Shown: positions 24,712 to 34,705, numbered from the stretch's first letter. The stretch is 64,000 nt of DNA from Paenibacillus uliginis N3/975 (GCF_900177425.1 NZ_LT840184.1:957487-1021486), one strand, 5' to 3'. The notes: generated from the letters alone by a model not told the origin. Numbers and translations: made by a program.

Positions 24712-25560
24712 ATGGATACAAGAAATATCAGAATAATCAGAGAACGGGTGATCAAGAGCTTCAATACGATCATCATGACGCTTGCCAGTCTGCTGCTGCT
24801 GTCGCCAATGATCTGGATGATCAGCACCTCGTTCAAAAAGCCGAAGGACGTCTTCACTTATCCGATTCAGTGGATTCCGCTCGATCCTGTATGGACCAAC
24901 CATTTTAAGGTCTGGATGACCGGAGACGGATTTGCGCTTTTTTATTTAAACTCCCTGAAAATATCTTTGATTTTGATGATTGGAGCTCCTTTGTTGGCCG
25001 CTTTTGCCGCATATGGCTTCAGCCGCATTCCATTTAAGGGAAGGAACGCTATCTTTCTGCTGTATCTGTGTCTGATGATGATTCCACAGCAGGTGCTGTT
25101 TGTCCCGAAATTTATCATGTTTGATTGGATGAATATTTACAACACCCATTGGGCGCTCATTCTTCCGGGCTTGTTTACGGTGTTCGGCGTCTTCATGATC
25201 CGGCAATTTTTCTTGAGCATTCCCCATGAAATATCTGAAGCAGCTTTCATTGACGGAGCCGGACATTTCCGGATTTTCTTTCAATTGTTTCTGCCGCTTT
25301 CCAAACCGGTTCTGGCAACCTTCGCCATCATTGATTTTACATGGACGTGGAACGATTATGAGAACGCCTTGATTTTCCTGTTGGATAAAAGACTGTTCAC
25401 GGTGCCGCTTGGCATGCAGAATTTTATGCTAGAAGCGGGAGTGGACTATAACATGATGATGGCCGCCGCCACAGCGGGAGTTGTGCCGCTGCTCATCGTC
25501 TTCTTCCTGGGCCAAAAGTATATTATTCAAGGGTTCTCAAGTTCCGCTGTCAAAGGATGA
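24712..25560 (+). CDS. sugar ABC transporter permease, MalG/UgpE type
   Basis: A 282-residue partner permease with six helices and the EAA-type loop 'EISEAAFIDGAGHFRIFFQL'. It ends with the usual 'GQKYIIQGFSSSAVKG'. ACGGAGGGGAAG precedes its ATG. No cytoplasmic ATPase gene follows. Confidence 0.9.
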   Translation: MDTRNIRIIRERVIKSFNTIIMTLASLLLLSPMIWMISTSFKKPKDVFTYPIQWIPLDPVWTNHFKVWMTGDGFALFYLNSLKISLILMIGAPLLAAFAAYGFSRIPFKGRNAIFLLYLCLMMIPQQVLFVPKFIMFDWMNIYNTHWALILPGLFTVFGVFMIRQFFLSIPHEISEAAFIDGAGHFRIFFQLFLPLSKPVLATFAIIDFTWTWNDYENALIFLLDKRLFTVPLGMQNFMLEAGVDYNMMMAAATAGVVPLLIVFFLGQKYIIQGFSSSAVKG

Positions 25561-25896
25561 ACGATTATAGCGAGCATAGCGACGGTTACGATGAGTGTTT
25601 ATCCGCTCTTACAGATGACTTCTGACAATGAACCGTTGCATATGGGAATCAAAGACACCTTCGGAGCCATTTCAGAGGTGTGATTGCCTAAGCTGCTGGC
25701 GAACAGGTGGAACACGGTGAAGCTGGAGTTGGACCATTCTGCTGTTCGAAACCGGATTGTCGAGTTATGGCTATATGTGAAAATGAGACCAAACGCGGCA
25801 GGCTGGGATAATCGAACCTTGGTCAGTTATATTGTGGATGAATTGAACGCGATATGTAAGCGCATACAAAATATAATAAGGAGGAGTTTCGCCTAT
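25561..25896. other. degenerate reading frame before the glycosidase
   Basis: In one frame only a single TGA (25681-25683) interrupts 336 bases from the permease stop to the glycosidase ATG. The encoded text 'LLANRWNTVKLELDHSAV' and 'DNRTLVSYIVDELNA' looks like a real carbohydrate-binding or hydrolase domain tail. No ribosome site serves it. It is likely the decayed end of a lost or rearranged gene. Confidence 0.4.
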
Positions 25897-28800
25897 ATGA
25901 AGAGGTTATCGATTGTGATCGTCATGGCTTTAGTGACCAATCTGTTATTGTTCAACAGCTCTGGCCAGGCTTCTTCAGAGGATTCAGCGGAAAAAACAGC
26001 TCTTGCAGCAGCGGATTTTAATTATTTGCTCGGTAACTTCGAACAGCCGGATGACAGCTGGAGATACAGCTTTGGCGATCAGCCGACTGTAGCGGGAAGC
26101 TTTACTGTCATTGAGTCGACCTATAGTTATGAGGGCCGTTTTGCCGGACAGCTGCAAGCCGATTTTACAAAAAGCGATCATAGCAAGCCGGAATTTGTAG
26201 CTATCAAAAAAGAAGTGGATGAACAGGATATCGAACAGTTTGCTTTTTGGGTAAAGACTTCGGATATGAAGGCTTTGCGTTTTCGCACGGTCGATAAGAG
26301 CGGCCAAATCTTCCAGCAGCGTGTAGAGCTGCAGGATACTACTGAATGGCAGCAGGTTGTAGTCAGCCAAATGGGAGCAGCAGCGATAGAGCATTGGGGC
26401 GGGGCTAATGACGGCGTATGGCATAAGCCGGCCAAGGCTGTATCTATTCTCATTGACCGTAATGATATTAAGAATGGCGCGTTGACTGCCAGCATTCTGG
26501 TAGATCAGGTTACGGCTCAAGTAATTGCTCCGCCAGCAGATTTTGATTACTTAATCAGTGATTTTGAGCAAGAGAGCGATAACTGGCTCTTTTCTTTCGG
26601 TGATACGCCTGCCGTTAAGGGAAGCTTTAATGTGATCGAATCAGCTGAGAGTTACACAGGAAACTATATGGGACAATTAAAAGCAGATTTCAGTCAAAGG
26701 CCCACGGGCTCGCCATATGTGTCTATAAAAAAAGAGGTGGATGAACTAGACATTGAACAATTGGCGTTCTGGGTCAAAACCTCGGACCTGAAATCATTGC
26801 GCATACGAACGACAGATTCTACGGGACAAACGTTCCAACAGCGTATTGAATTGCAAAATATATCGGATTGGCAGCAGGTTGTAGTAAGTCAAATGGGATC
26901 GGAATCATTTACTTATTGGAACGGTGCCAATGACGGGGTATGGCACAAACCGGCAGGCGCCATAACGATACTTTTCGACCGTTTTGACATTAAGAATAGC
27001 GCGTTAACGGCCACTGTTCTGGTAGACCAGATGACGGCTCAGATCGGCGACTGGGTGCCGGAGCTGAAAATTCAACAAACAGCGCTTGGCAATATATTCC
27101 TGGAGCATGAACCGAACGCTTTTGTTGTAAGAACAGGCAGGCCGACAGTAAATTGGGCCGCATATGATATTTATGGCGCGCAGGTCGCTTCGGGAAGCGA
27201 GAGTACGAGCGCCGGAAAGGCAAGGATATCGGTGCCTTTCAGCAAATTGGGCTATTTTACGCTGGAAGTTTCTGCTGAGCAGCCCGGCAGTGAACCGCTG
27301 GTCCGAAAAACAGCTTACGCGGTCATTTCTTCGGCTTTGCCGCCGGGCAACGGCGAGTCGCCGTTTGGCGTCAGCACGCATTTGAACTGGACTGCCTCCG
27401 GATGGAGCAAAGAGCTGAGCAAGCTGATCCGCTATATGGGCGCATCTTTCGTCAGGGATGGCATGGAATGGGGCAGCATCGAGAAGCAAAAAGGCGTCTA
27501 TACATTTGCTCCTTCACCGGATGACTATATGCAGAAGCTTGCGGAGAATGATATTAAGCTGCTCTTTGTGGCGGCATTCAATAACCCGTTCTACGATAAT
27601 AATGCAACCCCCTACACGGATGCAGGAAGAAAGGGGCTTGCCGAATACGCCAAGGCCTATGTGGAGCAATACAAGGATCAGCTAATCGGCTTCAACGTCT
27701 ACAATGAATTCAATGGCGGATTCGGCAAAAGGGGCAACAGTCCCGCCAATTCGCAGCCGGACTATTACTTCAAGCTGATGAAGGAGACCTATAATGTAGT
27801 CAAGCCCGCCCATCCGGATGTGCCGGTTGTCGGCATCGTCTCAGGGGGCGTCGACTTGAACTGGATTGAAGGTGTACTGAAAGGCGTAGGAGAAGGCGAG
27901 GACAAAAACGCCGGCCTGAAATATTTGGATGCCGTGTCTGTTCAGACCTATATGGACCCGAACGCGCCTGACGAAGTATTCGCCAAACTGGAAGGCCTGA
28001 AAACCTTGATTAAGCAATACAATGACGGCAAGCTTGTGCCGATCTGGGTGACGGAATTTGGTTCGCCGACTCATCAATCCGCCAAAGGAGTCGATGAGAA
28101 GACACAGGCCAATTATTTGCCGCGCGGATTTGTATCGGGATTGGGGTTTGGAGTAGAGCGGATGTCCTGGTATGATTTCATGAATGACGGGCTTAAAGCC
28201 GATTATAATGAAGACAATTTCGGTTTGGTCCGGCATAAGGATGACCCGATGGGGGCTTATACACCGAAGCCGGCCTATGCGAGCTATGCTGCAATGAGCA
28301 GGCAGCTTGCCGGCGCGGCATTCGAGGAGATTGAGCAATTCGGTGATCCGATCAAAAGCAATTTGTTCACGAAAGGCGGCGAAGCGCTCAGAGTCGTCTG
28401 GGCGCAGAATGAAACGCAAGCCGTGATCGAAACAGACAAGAACCTGGAAATTACCGATTTTATGGGGAACACAGAAATTTACACCCCGCATAATGGCAAG
28501 ATCTATATGACGATAACGGGCGAACCTTTTTATATAAAAGGAAGCATCAGCCGGATCGTGAAGGACGACACTTTTGCAATCACCGGAGAGCAAACGGCAG
28601 TAGGCGACCCGCATACGTTCACGGTAACGGTGAAAAATGAGGCCGTGCCTCAGCTTGCTTTAACAGCGAAGATGGAGGAAAATAGCTATCCGATTGTGGC
28701 TGAACAGGGTCAACCGGAAGCGCTTTCTCTAACTGTCAGCGAGACGCGGGAAGGCTTCCGCGCGGTAACGGTTCACTTGCTGGATGAGGCGGGCAACAAG

Positions 28801-30576
28801 ATAGGCAAGCTGCAGCACGAGGTCGCAACCGGCGTACCGCACAAGGTTACTGTCAGACCTGCGATGCAGCAGATTGAAGGGCAGTACAGTCAAACGCTGA
28901 ATATAGATGTAGAAAACTTCAGAAAGGCCGTCGGTCTTACGGTTAGCAGTATAACCTGGCAGGTTGGAGGACAGTCCGGTCAAGAGCTTGTCAACACGGC
29001 CGTACTGCCGGGCAGCAAACAGCAATTCAGCATTCCGCTTAGCCCGATCGCGCCGGGAGGGGATCAGCCTGCGTCCATCCGCGTCGAGTTTGCGGAGCAG
29101 GAGCCATATGTTTATCAAGGGAATTTCAGCTTTAATCCGGTCAACCGTGGGACGATTGCGGTCAATGACCGCATCGAGCCGGAAATTGAAGCTTTGGCGC
29201 CTACAATCGATTTGTCGCAGGGCAAGCCTGTGCTGCTTTCCGGTCATAGCGGCACAATTGAAGTAAGCGGTCAAGCGTGGCTTCACTTTGATCAGGATCA
29301 TTTGTACCTGACTGCCAAAATTAAGGACAATGTTCATGCGGCAGCGGCTTCTGGGGCTGATATTTGGAATAATGACAGCATCCAGTTTGCCTTGTCTCTG
29401 GGAATCCCGGGTGAAAGCCGGGGCTGGTATGAATATGGCATATCGGATTCGCCTAATGGCCCGCAAATATACCGCTGGACGGCGATGGGAGGATTGCCGG
29501 TAGGGCCAGTGCATAATGGTGAAGCAGCGGTAACAAGGGATGAGGAACAGAAGCTGACGATCTATAAGCTTGCTCTGCCTTGGTCGGAGCTGACGCCGAT
29601 TCAGCCTCAGCGTGGAGATGTGATGAGCTTCTCGCTGCTCGTGAATGAGAATGACGGCAAGGGCAGAAGAGGTTGGATGGAGTGGGGCTCCGGAATCGGC
29701 AATGAGAAGAGGCCGAGCCTGTTCCGGTCGATGCAGTGGATGTATAATCAGGCAGCCCCAGCCGTCTATGATGCCGCTTATACCGTCAAAGCCGGTCAAG
29801 AAGTGCAAGGAATATTGAAAGCGGACCATGCAGAAGGGGCAGAGCTGACATTTGAAATTGTTGAGAATGGCAAGCAGGGAACGGCTGCCATTGTCGATAG
29901 CAGGACAGGGGAGTTTGTCTACACGCCTCTGGCAACGGCATCAAGAGAAGATTTCTTCACCTTCCGCGTGTTCGACCGTTACGAGTATTCGAATACGGCA
30001 AAAGTAACGATTACGATCGATCGTCCCGATGCGCTTGGAGACGATGCTTCGTTAAAGTCCCTTCATCTGAATGGAGAGCCGGTTGCCGGAGCTGGTATTG
30101 TTACAGGCTTTGCCGATCATACGTATCGTCCCGATCAGGCCGTGACCCGTCAGGAGCTGATCGTGATATTGGCACGGGCGCTGAAGCCGCAAGCTGGCGC
30201 CGGGCAAGCCCCAAGCTTCACAGATGAAGCGAAAATTGGTAAATGGGCAGCTGATGCAGTGAAGTCTGCTGTGCAGGCTGGCTGGATTACAGGGTATAGC
30301 GACGGCAGCTTCAGGCCGCAGGAAGGCATTACGCGAGTGGAACTGGCAGCGGTGCTGGCACGTACGACACAGGATGATGTAGTGGGAGGCGGGCAGTTGA
30401 GCAAATTCCGCGATGCAGAGCAAATACCAGTGTGGGCGCAATCCTATGTAGCGCAAGCAGCAGCCAGCGGGTTGATGGAAGGCATGGGAGCTGGGCTGTT
30501 CAAGCCAGCCGGAAGCGTTACCCGGGCAGAAGCAGCGGCTGTAGCTGTAAGATTGATTGAGCAATCAGCTAAATAA
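25897..30576 (+). CDS. secreted multidomain glycosidase with SLH anchor
   Basis: A 1,559-residue protein starting at ATG 25897 after AAGGAGGAG. A signal peptide covers residues 1-26. Two tandem repeats of about 165 residues (41-205 and 215-383) look like carbohydrate-binding modules. A clan-A-like TIM barrel (about 486-880) has E604 in NVYNEFN as likely acid/base and E720 in WVTEFG as likely nucleophile. A CBM9/DOMON-like module (about 1100-1288), a cadherin-like domain, and three SLH repeats (about 1400-1559) follow, the first short. It should sit on the cell wall and cut a polysaccharide whose pieces enter through the ABC system upstream. Exact GH family not settled. Confidence 0.85.
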   Translation: MKRLSIVIVMALVTNLLLFNSSGQASSEDSAEKTALAAADFNYLLGNFEQPDDSWRYSFGDQPTVAGSFTVIESTYSYEGRFAGQLQADFTKSDHSKPEFVAIKKEVDEQDIEQFAFWVKTSDMKALRFRTVDKSGQIFQQRVELQDTTEWQQVVVSQMGAAAIEHWGGANDGVWHKPAKAVSILIDRNDIKNGALTASILVDQVTAQVIAPPADFDYLISDFEQESDNWLFSFGDTPAVKGSFNVIESAESYTGNYMGQLKADFSQRPTGSPYVSIKKEVDELDIEQLAFWVKTSDLKSLRIRTTDSTGQTFQQRIELQNISDWQQVVVSQMGSESFTYWNGANDGVWHKPAGAITILFDRFDIKNSALTATVLVDQMTAQIGDWVPELKIQQTALGNIFLEHEPNAFVVRTGRPTVNWAAYDIYGAQVASGSESTSAGKARISVPFSKLGYFTLEVSAEQPGSEPLVRKTAYAVISSALPPGNGESPFGVSTHLNWTASGWSKELSKLIRYMGASFVRDGMEWGSIEKQKGVYTFAPSPDDYMQKLAENDIKLLFVAAFNNPFYDNNATPYTDAGRKGLAEYAKAYVEQYKDQLIGFNVYNEFNGGFGKRGNSPANSQPDYYFKLMKETYNVVKPAHPDVPVVGIVSGGVDLNWIEGVLKGVGEGEDKNAGLKYLDAVSVQTYMDPNAPDEVFAKLEGLKTLIKQYNDGKLVPIWVTEFGSPTHQSAKGVDEKTQANYLPRGFVSGLGFGVERMSWYDFMNDGLKADYNEDNFGLVRHKDDPMGAYTPKPAYASYAAMSRQLAGAAFEEIEQFGDPIKSNLFTKGGEALRVVWAQNETQAVIETDKNLEITDFMGNTEIYTPHNGKIYMTITGEPFYIKGSISRIVKDDTFAITGEQTAVGDPHTFTVTVKNEAVPQLALTAKMEENSYPIVAEQGQPEALSLTVSETREGFRAVTVHLLDEAGNKIGKLQHEVATGVPHKVTVRPAMQQIEGQYSQTLNIDVENFRKAVGLTVSSITWQVGGQSGQELVNTAVLPGSKQQFSIPLSPIAPGGDQPASIRVEFAEQEPYVYQGNFSFNPVNRGTIAVNDRIEPEIEALAPTIDLSQGKPVLLSGHSGTIEVSGQAWLHFDQDHLYLTAKIKDNVHAAAASGADIWNNDSIQFALSLGIPGESRGWYEYGISDSPNGPQIYRWTAMGGLPVGPVHNGEAAVTRDEEQKLTIYKLALPWSELTPIQPQRGDVMSFSLLVNENDGKGRRGWMEWGSGIGNEKRPSLFRSMQWMYNQAAPAVYDAAYTVKAGQEVQGILKADHAEGAELTFEIVENGKQGTAAIVDSRTGEFVYTPLATASREDFFTFRVFDRYEYSNTAKVTITIDRPDALGDDASLKSLHLNGEPVAGAGIVTGFADHTYRPDQAVTRQELIVILARALKPQAGAGQAPSFTDEAKIGKWAADAVKSAVQAGWITGYSDGSFRPQEGITRVELAAVLARTTQDDVVGGGQLSKFRDAEQIPVWAQSYVAQAAASGLMEGMGAGLFKPAGSVTRAEAAAVAVRLIEQSAK

Positions 30577-30583
30577 GCGATTA

Positions 30584-30627
30584 GAAAAAAGTACCCGCAG
30601 CCGCATCGGTAGATGGGGCTGCGGGTA
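30584..30627. terminator. terminator after the glycosidase gene
   Basis: TACCCGCAGCC (30592-30602) pairs with GGCTGCGGGTA (30617-30627). The T run is on the minus-strand side, so it serves the small minus-strand gene best but can block both transcripts. Confidence 0.7.
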
Positions 30628-30735
30628 ATAAGGTGAGGAAATACCGTGAATAAACAACTTGAAACTCATCTCCCATTTAGCAGTCCGGGATATCATACGA
30701 TCATAGAAAAAGTCGATGTCATTTTAATAAAGATA

Positions 30736-31002
30736 CTATTCAGTAAACGAAATGGGGGAGCCAGTTGAAGTATGCTGATTAACCCAGTCAAGAGAGACTT
30801 TTGAAACAACTTGCCAGTCAGGTATTTGTGATTTATGTTGTTCCACCCAACTCATACAATATTGCGAGTCTATACTATGTTCTTGGCACTGTTCTAAGAA
30901 TGATTGGATGTTTGACTCCGTACAGTTTTGCCATGTTCCACAAGTGTTTTTGAAAATATTTTCCATTTTCTTTTGTATAGAAAGATCATTTGCACTAGAC
31001 AT
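30736..31002 (-). CDS. hypothetical 88-residue cysteine-containing protein
   Basis: An intact small gene with AAAGGAGGAATCAACA before its ATG. It has four cysteines (CGTWQNC, EQCQ, QYCMSW) and several tryptophans, no signal peptide and no membrane helix. No family recognised. It lies alone between the glycosidase and the cobalamin operon. Confidence 0.6.
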   Translation of the reverse strand: MSSANDLSIQKKMENIFKNTCGTWQNCTESNIQSFLEQCQEHSIDSQYCMSWVEQHKSQIPDWQVVSKVSLDWVNQHTSTGSPISFTE

Positions 31003-31131
31003 TGTTGATTCCTCCTTTTGTTAAAAAACACAAATGACAATTTTAGCACTGCCAAAATTCAGTTTGTCCAAAAATTAATAATTCATGACTTCAGTAATCA
31101 ATAATAAATATATCTATGTAATGGCACGGAC

Positions 31132-31180
31132 AGAAGGCTCCCCATAAGTTCACAGAACTTTCGGGAAGCCTTCTTTATTA
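31132..31180. terminator. hairpin upstream of cobD
   Basis: AGAAGGCT...CC pairs with GGGAAGCCTTCT, followed by TTATTA. It may be a weak terminator that shields the cobalamin operon. Confidence 0.5.
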
Positions 31181-31201
31181 TGTTTAAAATAGACTTATGA
31201 A

Positions 31202-31231
31202 TTGACGCATCCGAAGAACCCACGCGATAAT
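31202..31231 (+). promoter_or_regulatory. sigma-A promoter of cobD operon
   Basis: TTGACG at 31202-31207, 18 bases, GATAAT at 31226-31231. The leader to the ATG at 31270 is only about 30 bases, so no riboswitch fits here. Confidence 0.7.
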
Positions 31232-31269
31232 GGAAACATTGAATAAATTTAGGCAGAGGAGTAATCGGT

Positions 31270-32361
31270 ATGTTAGAGCAATACGGACATGGAGGGGATT
31301 TGGAAAGTGCTGCAAAGGCATATGGAATTGAAGAGAGTGTATTCCTAGATTTCAGTGCTAACATTAATCCTCTTGGTCCACCTGGGCAAGTACTAAAGCA
31401 ATTGGAGCTGGCTCTATCGTCAATCATTCGTTATCCTGATCCAGGCCATCGGCAATTTAAACATATACTTGGTCGTAAGCTGAGAGTTAACGAAGATAAC
31501 ATCTGTGTAGGAAATGGTGCGGCAGAGTGTATGTCCCTTATTCTACTCGGGCTTCACCCACAGAAGGTAGGCATTATTGAGCCCTGTTTCTCGGAGTACC
31601 GGCAGTTATCAGAACAATTTGATATAGAAGTGCAATCGGTACGCGGTAGACAAGACAAGGATTGGAAAGCAACGATTGAGGACATTGGAGAATTGATACA
31701 ACAGGTGGATCTGGTGTTTATTGGACAGCCTAACAATCCGAATGGTGTACAGTATACACTTCAAGAGCTACATAGATTAGCTGAGTTGGCTGAGCAATCG
31801 CAGACCTATCTCGTTGTAGACGAAGCTTTTATTGATTTCATTCCAGAACAACAGCAAGCGTCGTTATTGACGGAGCTTGAAAAGTATCCCCGTACGCTGC
31901 TAGTACGGTCCATGACGAAGTTTTATGCCATACCAGGTCTGCGATTGGGCTATACCTTAGCGCATCCAGATGTCATCAGATCCATGACAAGAAAGCAGGT
32001 AACTTGGAGTGTGAATGGATTGGCATTGTTAGCGGGCGAGGCGGCACTTGATTGCGATAAAGAATTCGAGCGAAGCACCATGGAACTGATAACGAAGGAG
32101 CGTGAAGTGCTGGTCCAAGGGCTTCGAAAATTAGGATGTGAGGTAAGTCCAGGGGAAGCGAATTTCTTATTGGTAAGACTCCCTGATCCATGGCGTGCGA
32201 TAGATATGCAGCGGGAACTTGGAATCCGGGGGATATTAATTCGAAGTTGTGCGATGTATCCTGGACTTGGACAAGGACATATTCGGATCGCCGTTAAAAG
32301 CTCGGAAGCAAATCAAGTATTTCTAACAGAGATACAGAGTGTGATAGAGAGTTTAGGATGA
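31270..32361 (+). CDS. cobD: threonine-phosphate decarboxylase CobD
   Basis: A 363-residue class I PLP enzyme that makes (R)-1-amino-2-propanol phosphate, the linker of the cobalamin nucleotide loop. 'HGGDLESAAKAYGI' and 'DFSANINPLGPP' at the N-terminus separate CobD from histidinol-phosphate aminotransferase. The PLP lysine is in RSMTKFYAIPGLRLGY. GCAGAGGAG precedes the start. The cobalamin genes around it support the name. Confidence 0.9.
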   Translation: MLEQYGHGGDLESAAKAYGIEESVFLDFSANINPLGPPGQVLKQLELALSSIIRYPDPGHRQFKHILGRKLRVNEDNICVGNGAAECMSLILLGLHPQKVGIIEPCFSEYRQLSEQFDIEVQSVRGRQDKDWKATIEDIGELIQQVDLVFIGQPNNPNGVQYTLQELHRLAELAEQSQTYLVVDEAFIDFIPEQQQASLLTELEKYPRTLLVRSMTKFYAIPGLRLGYTLAHPDVIRSMTRKQVTWSVNGLALLAGEAALDCDKEFERSTMELITKEREVLVQGLRKLGCEVSPGEANFLLVRLPDPWRAIDMQRELGIRGILIRSCAMYPGLGQGHIRIAVKSSEANQVFLTEIQSVIESLG

Positions 32362-32377
32362 GAATAGGAGTTTTAAA

Positions 32378-33100
32378 ATGACAACGCCTTTTTTGAATGA
32401 TGAGAGTACCCATTATAAATCTGTGGCTTGGCCCGGCCTAACGCTTACGCGGCATGAACGTCATTTGCTGCTCCACTCCCCTGTCCATATGGATTGTCTT
32501 AGCAGCGCTATACATGGAGGAGGTATGGGGAGGATCGACCGGGTAGCCAATATTTATGTAGATCGGTTCTATGATTGCAATCATCCGGAAAAAGATGTGA
32601 AGAAGCTGTTCCAAGAGTGGGGCTATACACAGCAATCGACGGCAGGATTATTGACAGCTGTTCAGCTCAAACATGCTGCTGTTCTGGAAGAAACCGGGGA
32701 AGACGCTTCCCTATTCTGTTGTACTACAGCGGGAGTATCTAACGGCGCACGTGCTGGATCTGAGCGGACTACATTTCCAGTTTATCAACCGGGTACGATT
32801 AATATCATGCTCATCATTGATGCTAGAATGACTCAAGCAGCGATGGTGAATGCTGTTACAACCGCTGTAGAAGCGAAGGGAGCTGCTCTGGCTGATTTGG
32901 GAATTCGTGATGCAGAGAATGGTTTAATCGCTACAGGAACTACAACGGATGCTATCGTGTTAGGAGTCAGTCAATCCACATCCTATCCTATAGAGCATCG
33001 ATATTGCGGAACGGCAACTGATCTGGGAGCTGCGATTGGGCGGCTGGTTTATGGAACGGTAAAAGAAAGCTTGAAGGCTGCGGGAGTGAAGCCGTCATGA
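32378..33100 (+). CDS. cbiZ: adenosylcobinamide amidohydrolase CbiZ
   Basis: CbiZ removes the aminopropanol arm or lower ligand side of cobinamides and pseudo-cobalamins so that they can be rebuilt. The 240-residue protein contains 'TTAGVSNGARAG', 'GTINIMLIIDARMT' and 'ATGTTTDAIVLG', which mark the family. It is encoded 16 bases after cobD and overlaps cbiB by 4 bases. Its presence points to salvage and remodelling of imported corrinoids. Confidence 0.88.
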   Translation: MTTPFLNDESTHYKSVAWPGLTLTRHERHLLLHSPVHMDCLSSAIHGGGMGRIDRVANIYVDRFYDCNHPEKDVKKLFQEWGYTQQSTAGLLTAVQLKHAAVLEETGEDASLFCCTTAGVSNGARAGSERTTFPVYQPGTINIMLIIDARMTQAAMVNAVTTAVEAKGAALADLGIRDAENGLIATGTTTDAIVLGVSQSTSYPIEHRYCGTATDLGAAIGRLVYGTVKESLKAAGVKPS

Positions 33101-34074
33101 TGGAGTGGGCAACAATATTGATGATATGCGCTGCATACCTATTAGATCTCATCATTGGAGACCCGCGCTGGATTCCTCACCCTGTGATAAGTATGGGGCA
33201 TTCAATCAAACGGTTAGAGAAGAGGATTCGTAGTCATGTCCTTCAACCGGGCCATCTGAAAAAAGCCGGAATTCTACTCCCGGTTATTATCGTGGGAGGT
33301 TCGCTGCTTATAACCTGGGCATTGTTGAGAGGCCTTTATATGATTCATCCATGGCTTGCAACGGGAGCGGAGGTCATATTAATCGCTACGACCATTGCTA
33401 CGAAAGGGCTTAAGGATGCGGGTATGGAAGTGTACAATCATCTTAACCGTGGGGATTTACCTGCTGCTCGGAAAGCACTAGGGATGATTGTTGGACGTGA
33501 TACAGCGCATTTAGACGAGCCTGAGGTTGTTCGTGGGACGGTTGAGACGGTCGCAGAAAATATTGTTGATGCCATAGTGTCTCCGCTATTCTACGCACTT
33601 ATTGGAGGAGCTCCACTTGCAATGGCTTATCGGGCTGTGAATACCCTAGATTCTATGGTTGGGTACAAGAATGATAAATATATTAACCTGGGGTGGGCTT
33701 CGGCCCGTTTGGATGATATTGCTAACTTCATTCCAGCACGAATAACAGCTTTATTACTGGTCGTTAGCAGTTGGATCATGCGTCTGGATTACAAAAAATC
33801 TTATCGTACCATAAGACACGATGCCCGTCTCCATCCAAGTCCCAACAGTGGATTTCCTGAATCAGCTGTAGCTGGAGCTTTAGGGATTCGGCTCGGAGGT
33901 GAGAACGCCTATAACGGTGTGGTATCTTTTCGTGCATATATGGGCGAATATTCCCGTCCGATGGATAAAGGGGATATTCAGTCAACCGTAAGATTGATGC
34001 TGGCTGCATCATTATTATTCCTGCTCCTGAGCATACTTACTATATGGAGTATAGGTGGTACATTATGGGGTTAG
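33097..34074 (+). CDS. cbiB: adenosylcobinamide-phosphate synthase CbiB
   Basis: A 325-residue membrane enzyme that joins cobyric acid and aminopropanol phosphate. 'DLIIGDPRWIPHPVISMG' at the N-terminus, 'GRDTAHLDEPEVVRGTVETV' and 'PNSGFPESAVAGALG' are diagnostic. Four to five hydrophobic segments are visible. It overlaps cbiZ by 4 bases and the phosphatase gene by 10. Confidence 0.93.
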   Translation: MMEWATILMICAAYLLDLIIGDPRWIPHPVISMGHSIKRLEKRIRSHVLQPGHLKKAGILLPVIIVGGSLLITWALLRGLYMIHPWLATGAEVILIATTIATKGLKDAGMEVYNHLNRGDLPAARKALGMIVGRDTAHLDEPEVVRGTVETVAENIVDAIVSPLFYALIGGAPLAMAYRAVNTLDSMVGYKNDKYINLGWASARLDDIANFIPARITALLLVVSSWIMRLDYKKSYRTIRHDARLHPSPNSGFPESAVAGALGIRLGGENAYNGVVSFRAYMGEYSRPMDKGDIQSTVRLMLAASLLFLLLSILTIWSIGGTLWG

Positions 34075-34655
34075 AGTTGGTATGTATTCGTCATGGGAAA
34101 ACGCAGTGGAATAAGGATAAACGATATTTAGGTCATACAGATATAGGAATTCTCCAAGAATCATTGACGGAGCTCTTGCCTGTGAAAAATGCCCTTGAAG
34201 GAAGAACGTTTCATAAGATATTCTGTAGTGACTTAAAGAGGTGTAGGGAAACGCTCGATTGGATTTATTCTGCTTCAACAGATAGCGTGGTCTTCGATAA
34301 CCGTTTGCGAGAAATGGATTTTGGAGATTGGGAGGGGAAGACATACGATCAGTTAAAGCATTATAGTATCTACCGGGAATGGCTGGACAATCCTCAATCC
34401 GTGACTCCTCCAGGAGGTGAAGCCTGGGAGCATTTTCAGGGGAGGCTGGCAGATTTTATGAACAGTCTGACCTGTTGGGTGAAGGAAGAGGGTAAGGATA
34501 ACCATGTGCTAATGGTGACTCATGGAGGAGTGATAAGACAACTAGCCACTATGACTATTCCAGATTCGACGTTCTGGGATTTCTCTGCAGATCCGGGGAG
34601 CTTGTTAACGTTGAAGTTGACATGTGATAAGGGCAAATGGATAGGACACTTGTGA
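34065..34655 (+). CDS. histidine phosphatase family protein, CobC-like
   Basis: The RHG motif (CIRHGKTQWN) near the N-terminus and the late MVTHGGVIRQLA mark a histidine phosphatase. In this place it is likely the alpha-ribazole-phosphate or cobalamin-phosphate phosphatase (CobC). The frame is open to 34044 but the ATG at 34065 follows ATAGGTGGTA, giving 196 residues. Last gene of the cobD operon. Confidence 0.82.
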   Translation: MGLELVCIRHGKTQWNKDKRYLGHTDIGILQESLTELLPVKNALEGRTFHKIFCSDLKRCRETLDWIYSASTDSVVFDNRLREMDFGDWEGKTYDQLKHYSIYREWLDNPQSVTPPGGEAWEHFQGRLADFMNSLTCWVKEEGKDNHVLMVTHGGVIRQLATMTIPDSTFWDFSADPGSLLTLKLTCDKGKWIGHL

Positions 34656-34676
34656 GTGAGCCATTAGAGCAAGGGG

Positions 34677-34705
34677 TTGTAAGGTGTCCCTATCTAACCT
34701 ATAAT
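34677..34705 (+). promoter_or_regulatory. sigma-A promoter before the B12 riboswitch
   Basis: TTGTAA at 34677-34682, 17 bases, perfect TATAAT at 34700-34705. Transcription should start about 50 bases ahead of the riboswitch. Confidence 0.75.

Noticed and set aside
28729..29829. A 366-codon open frame on the minus strand inside the glycosidase gene
   Set aside because: Arg/Leu/His-rich composition and lack of any domain mark it as a shadow of the GC-rich coding strand.
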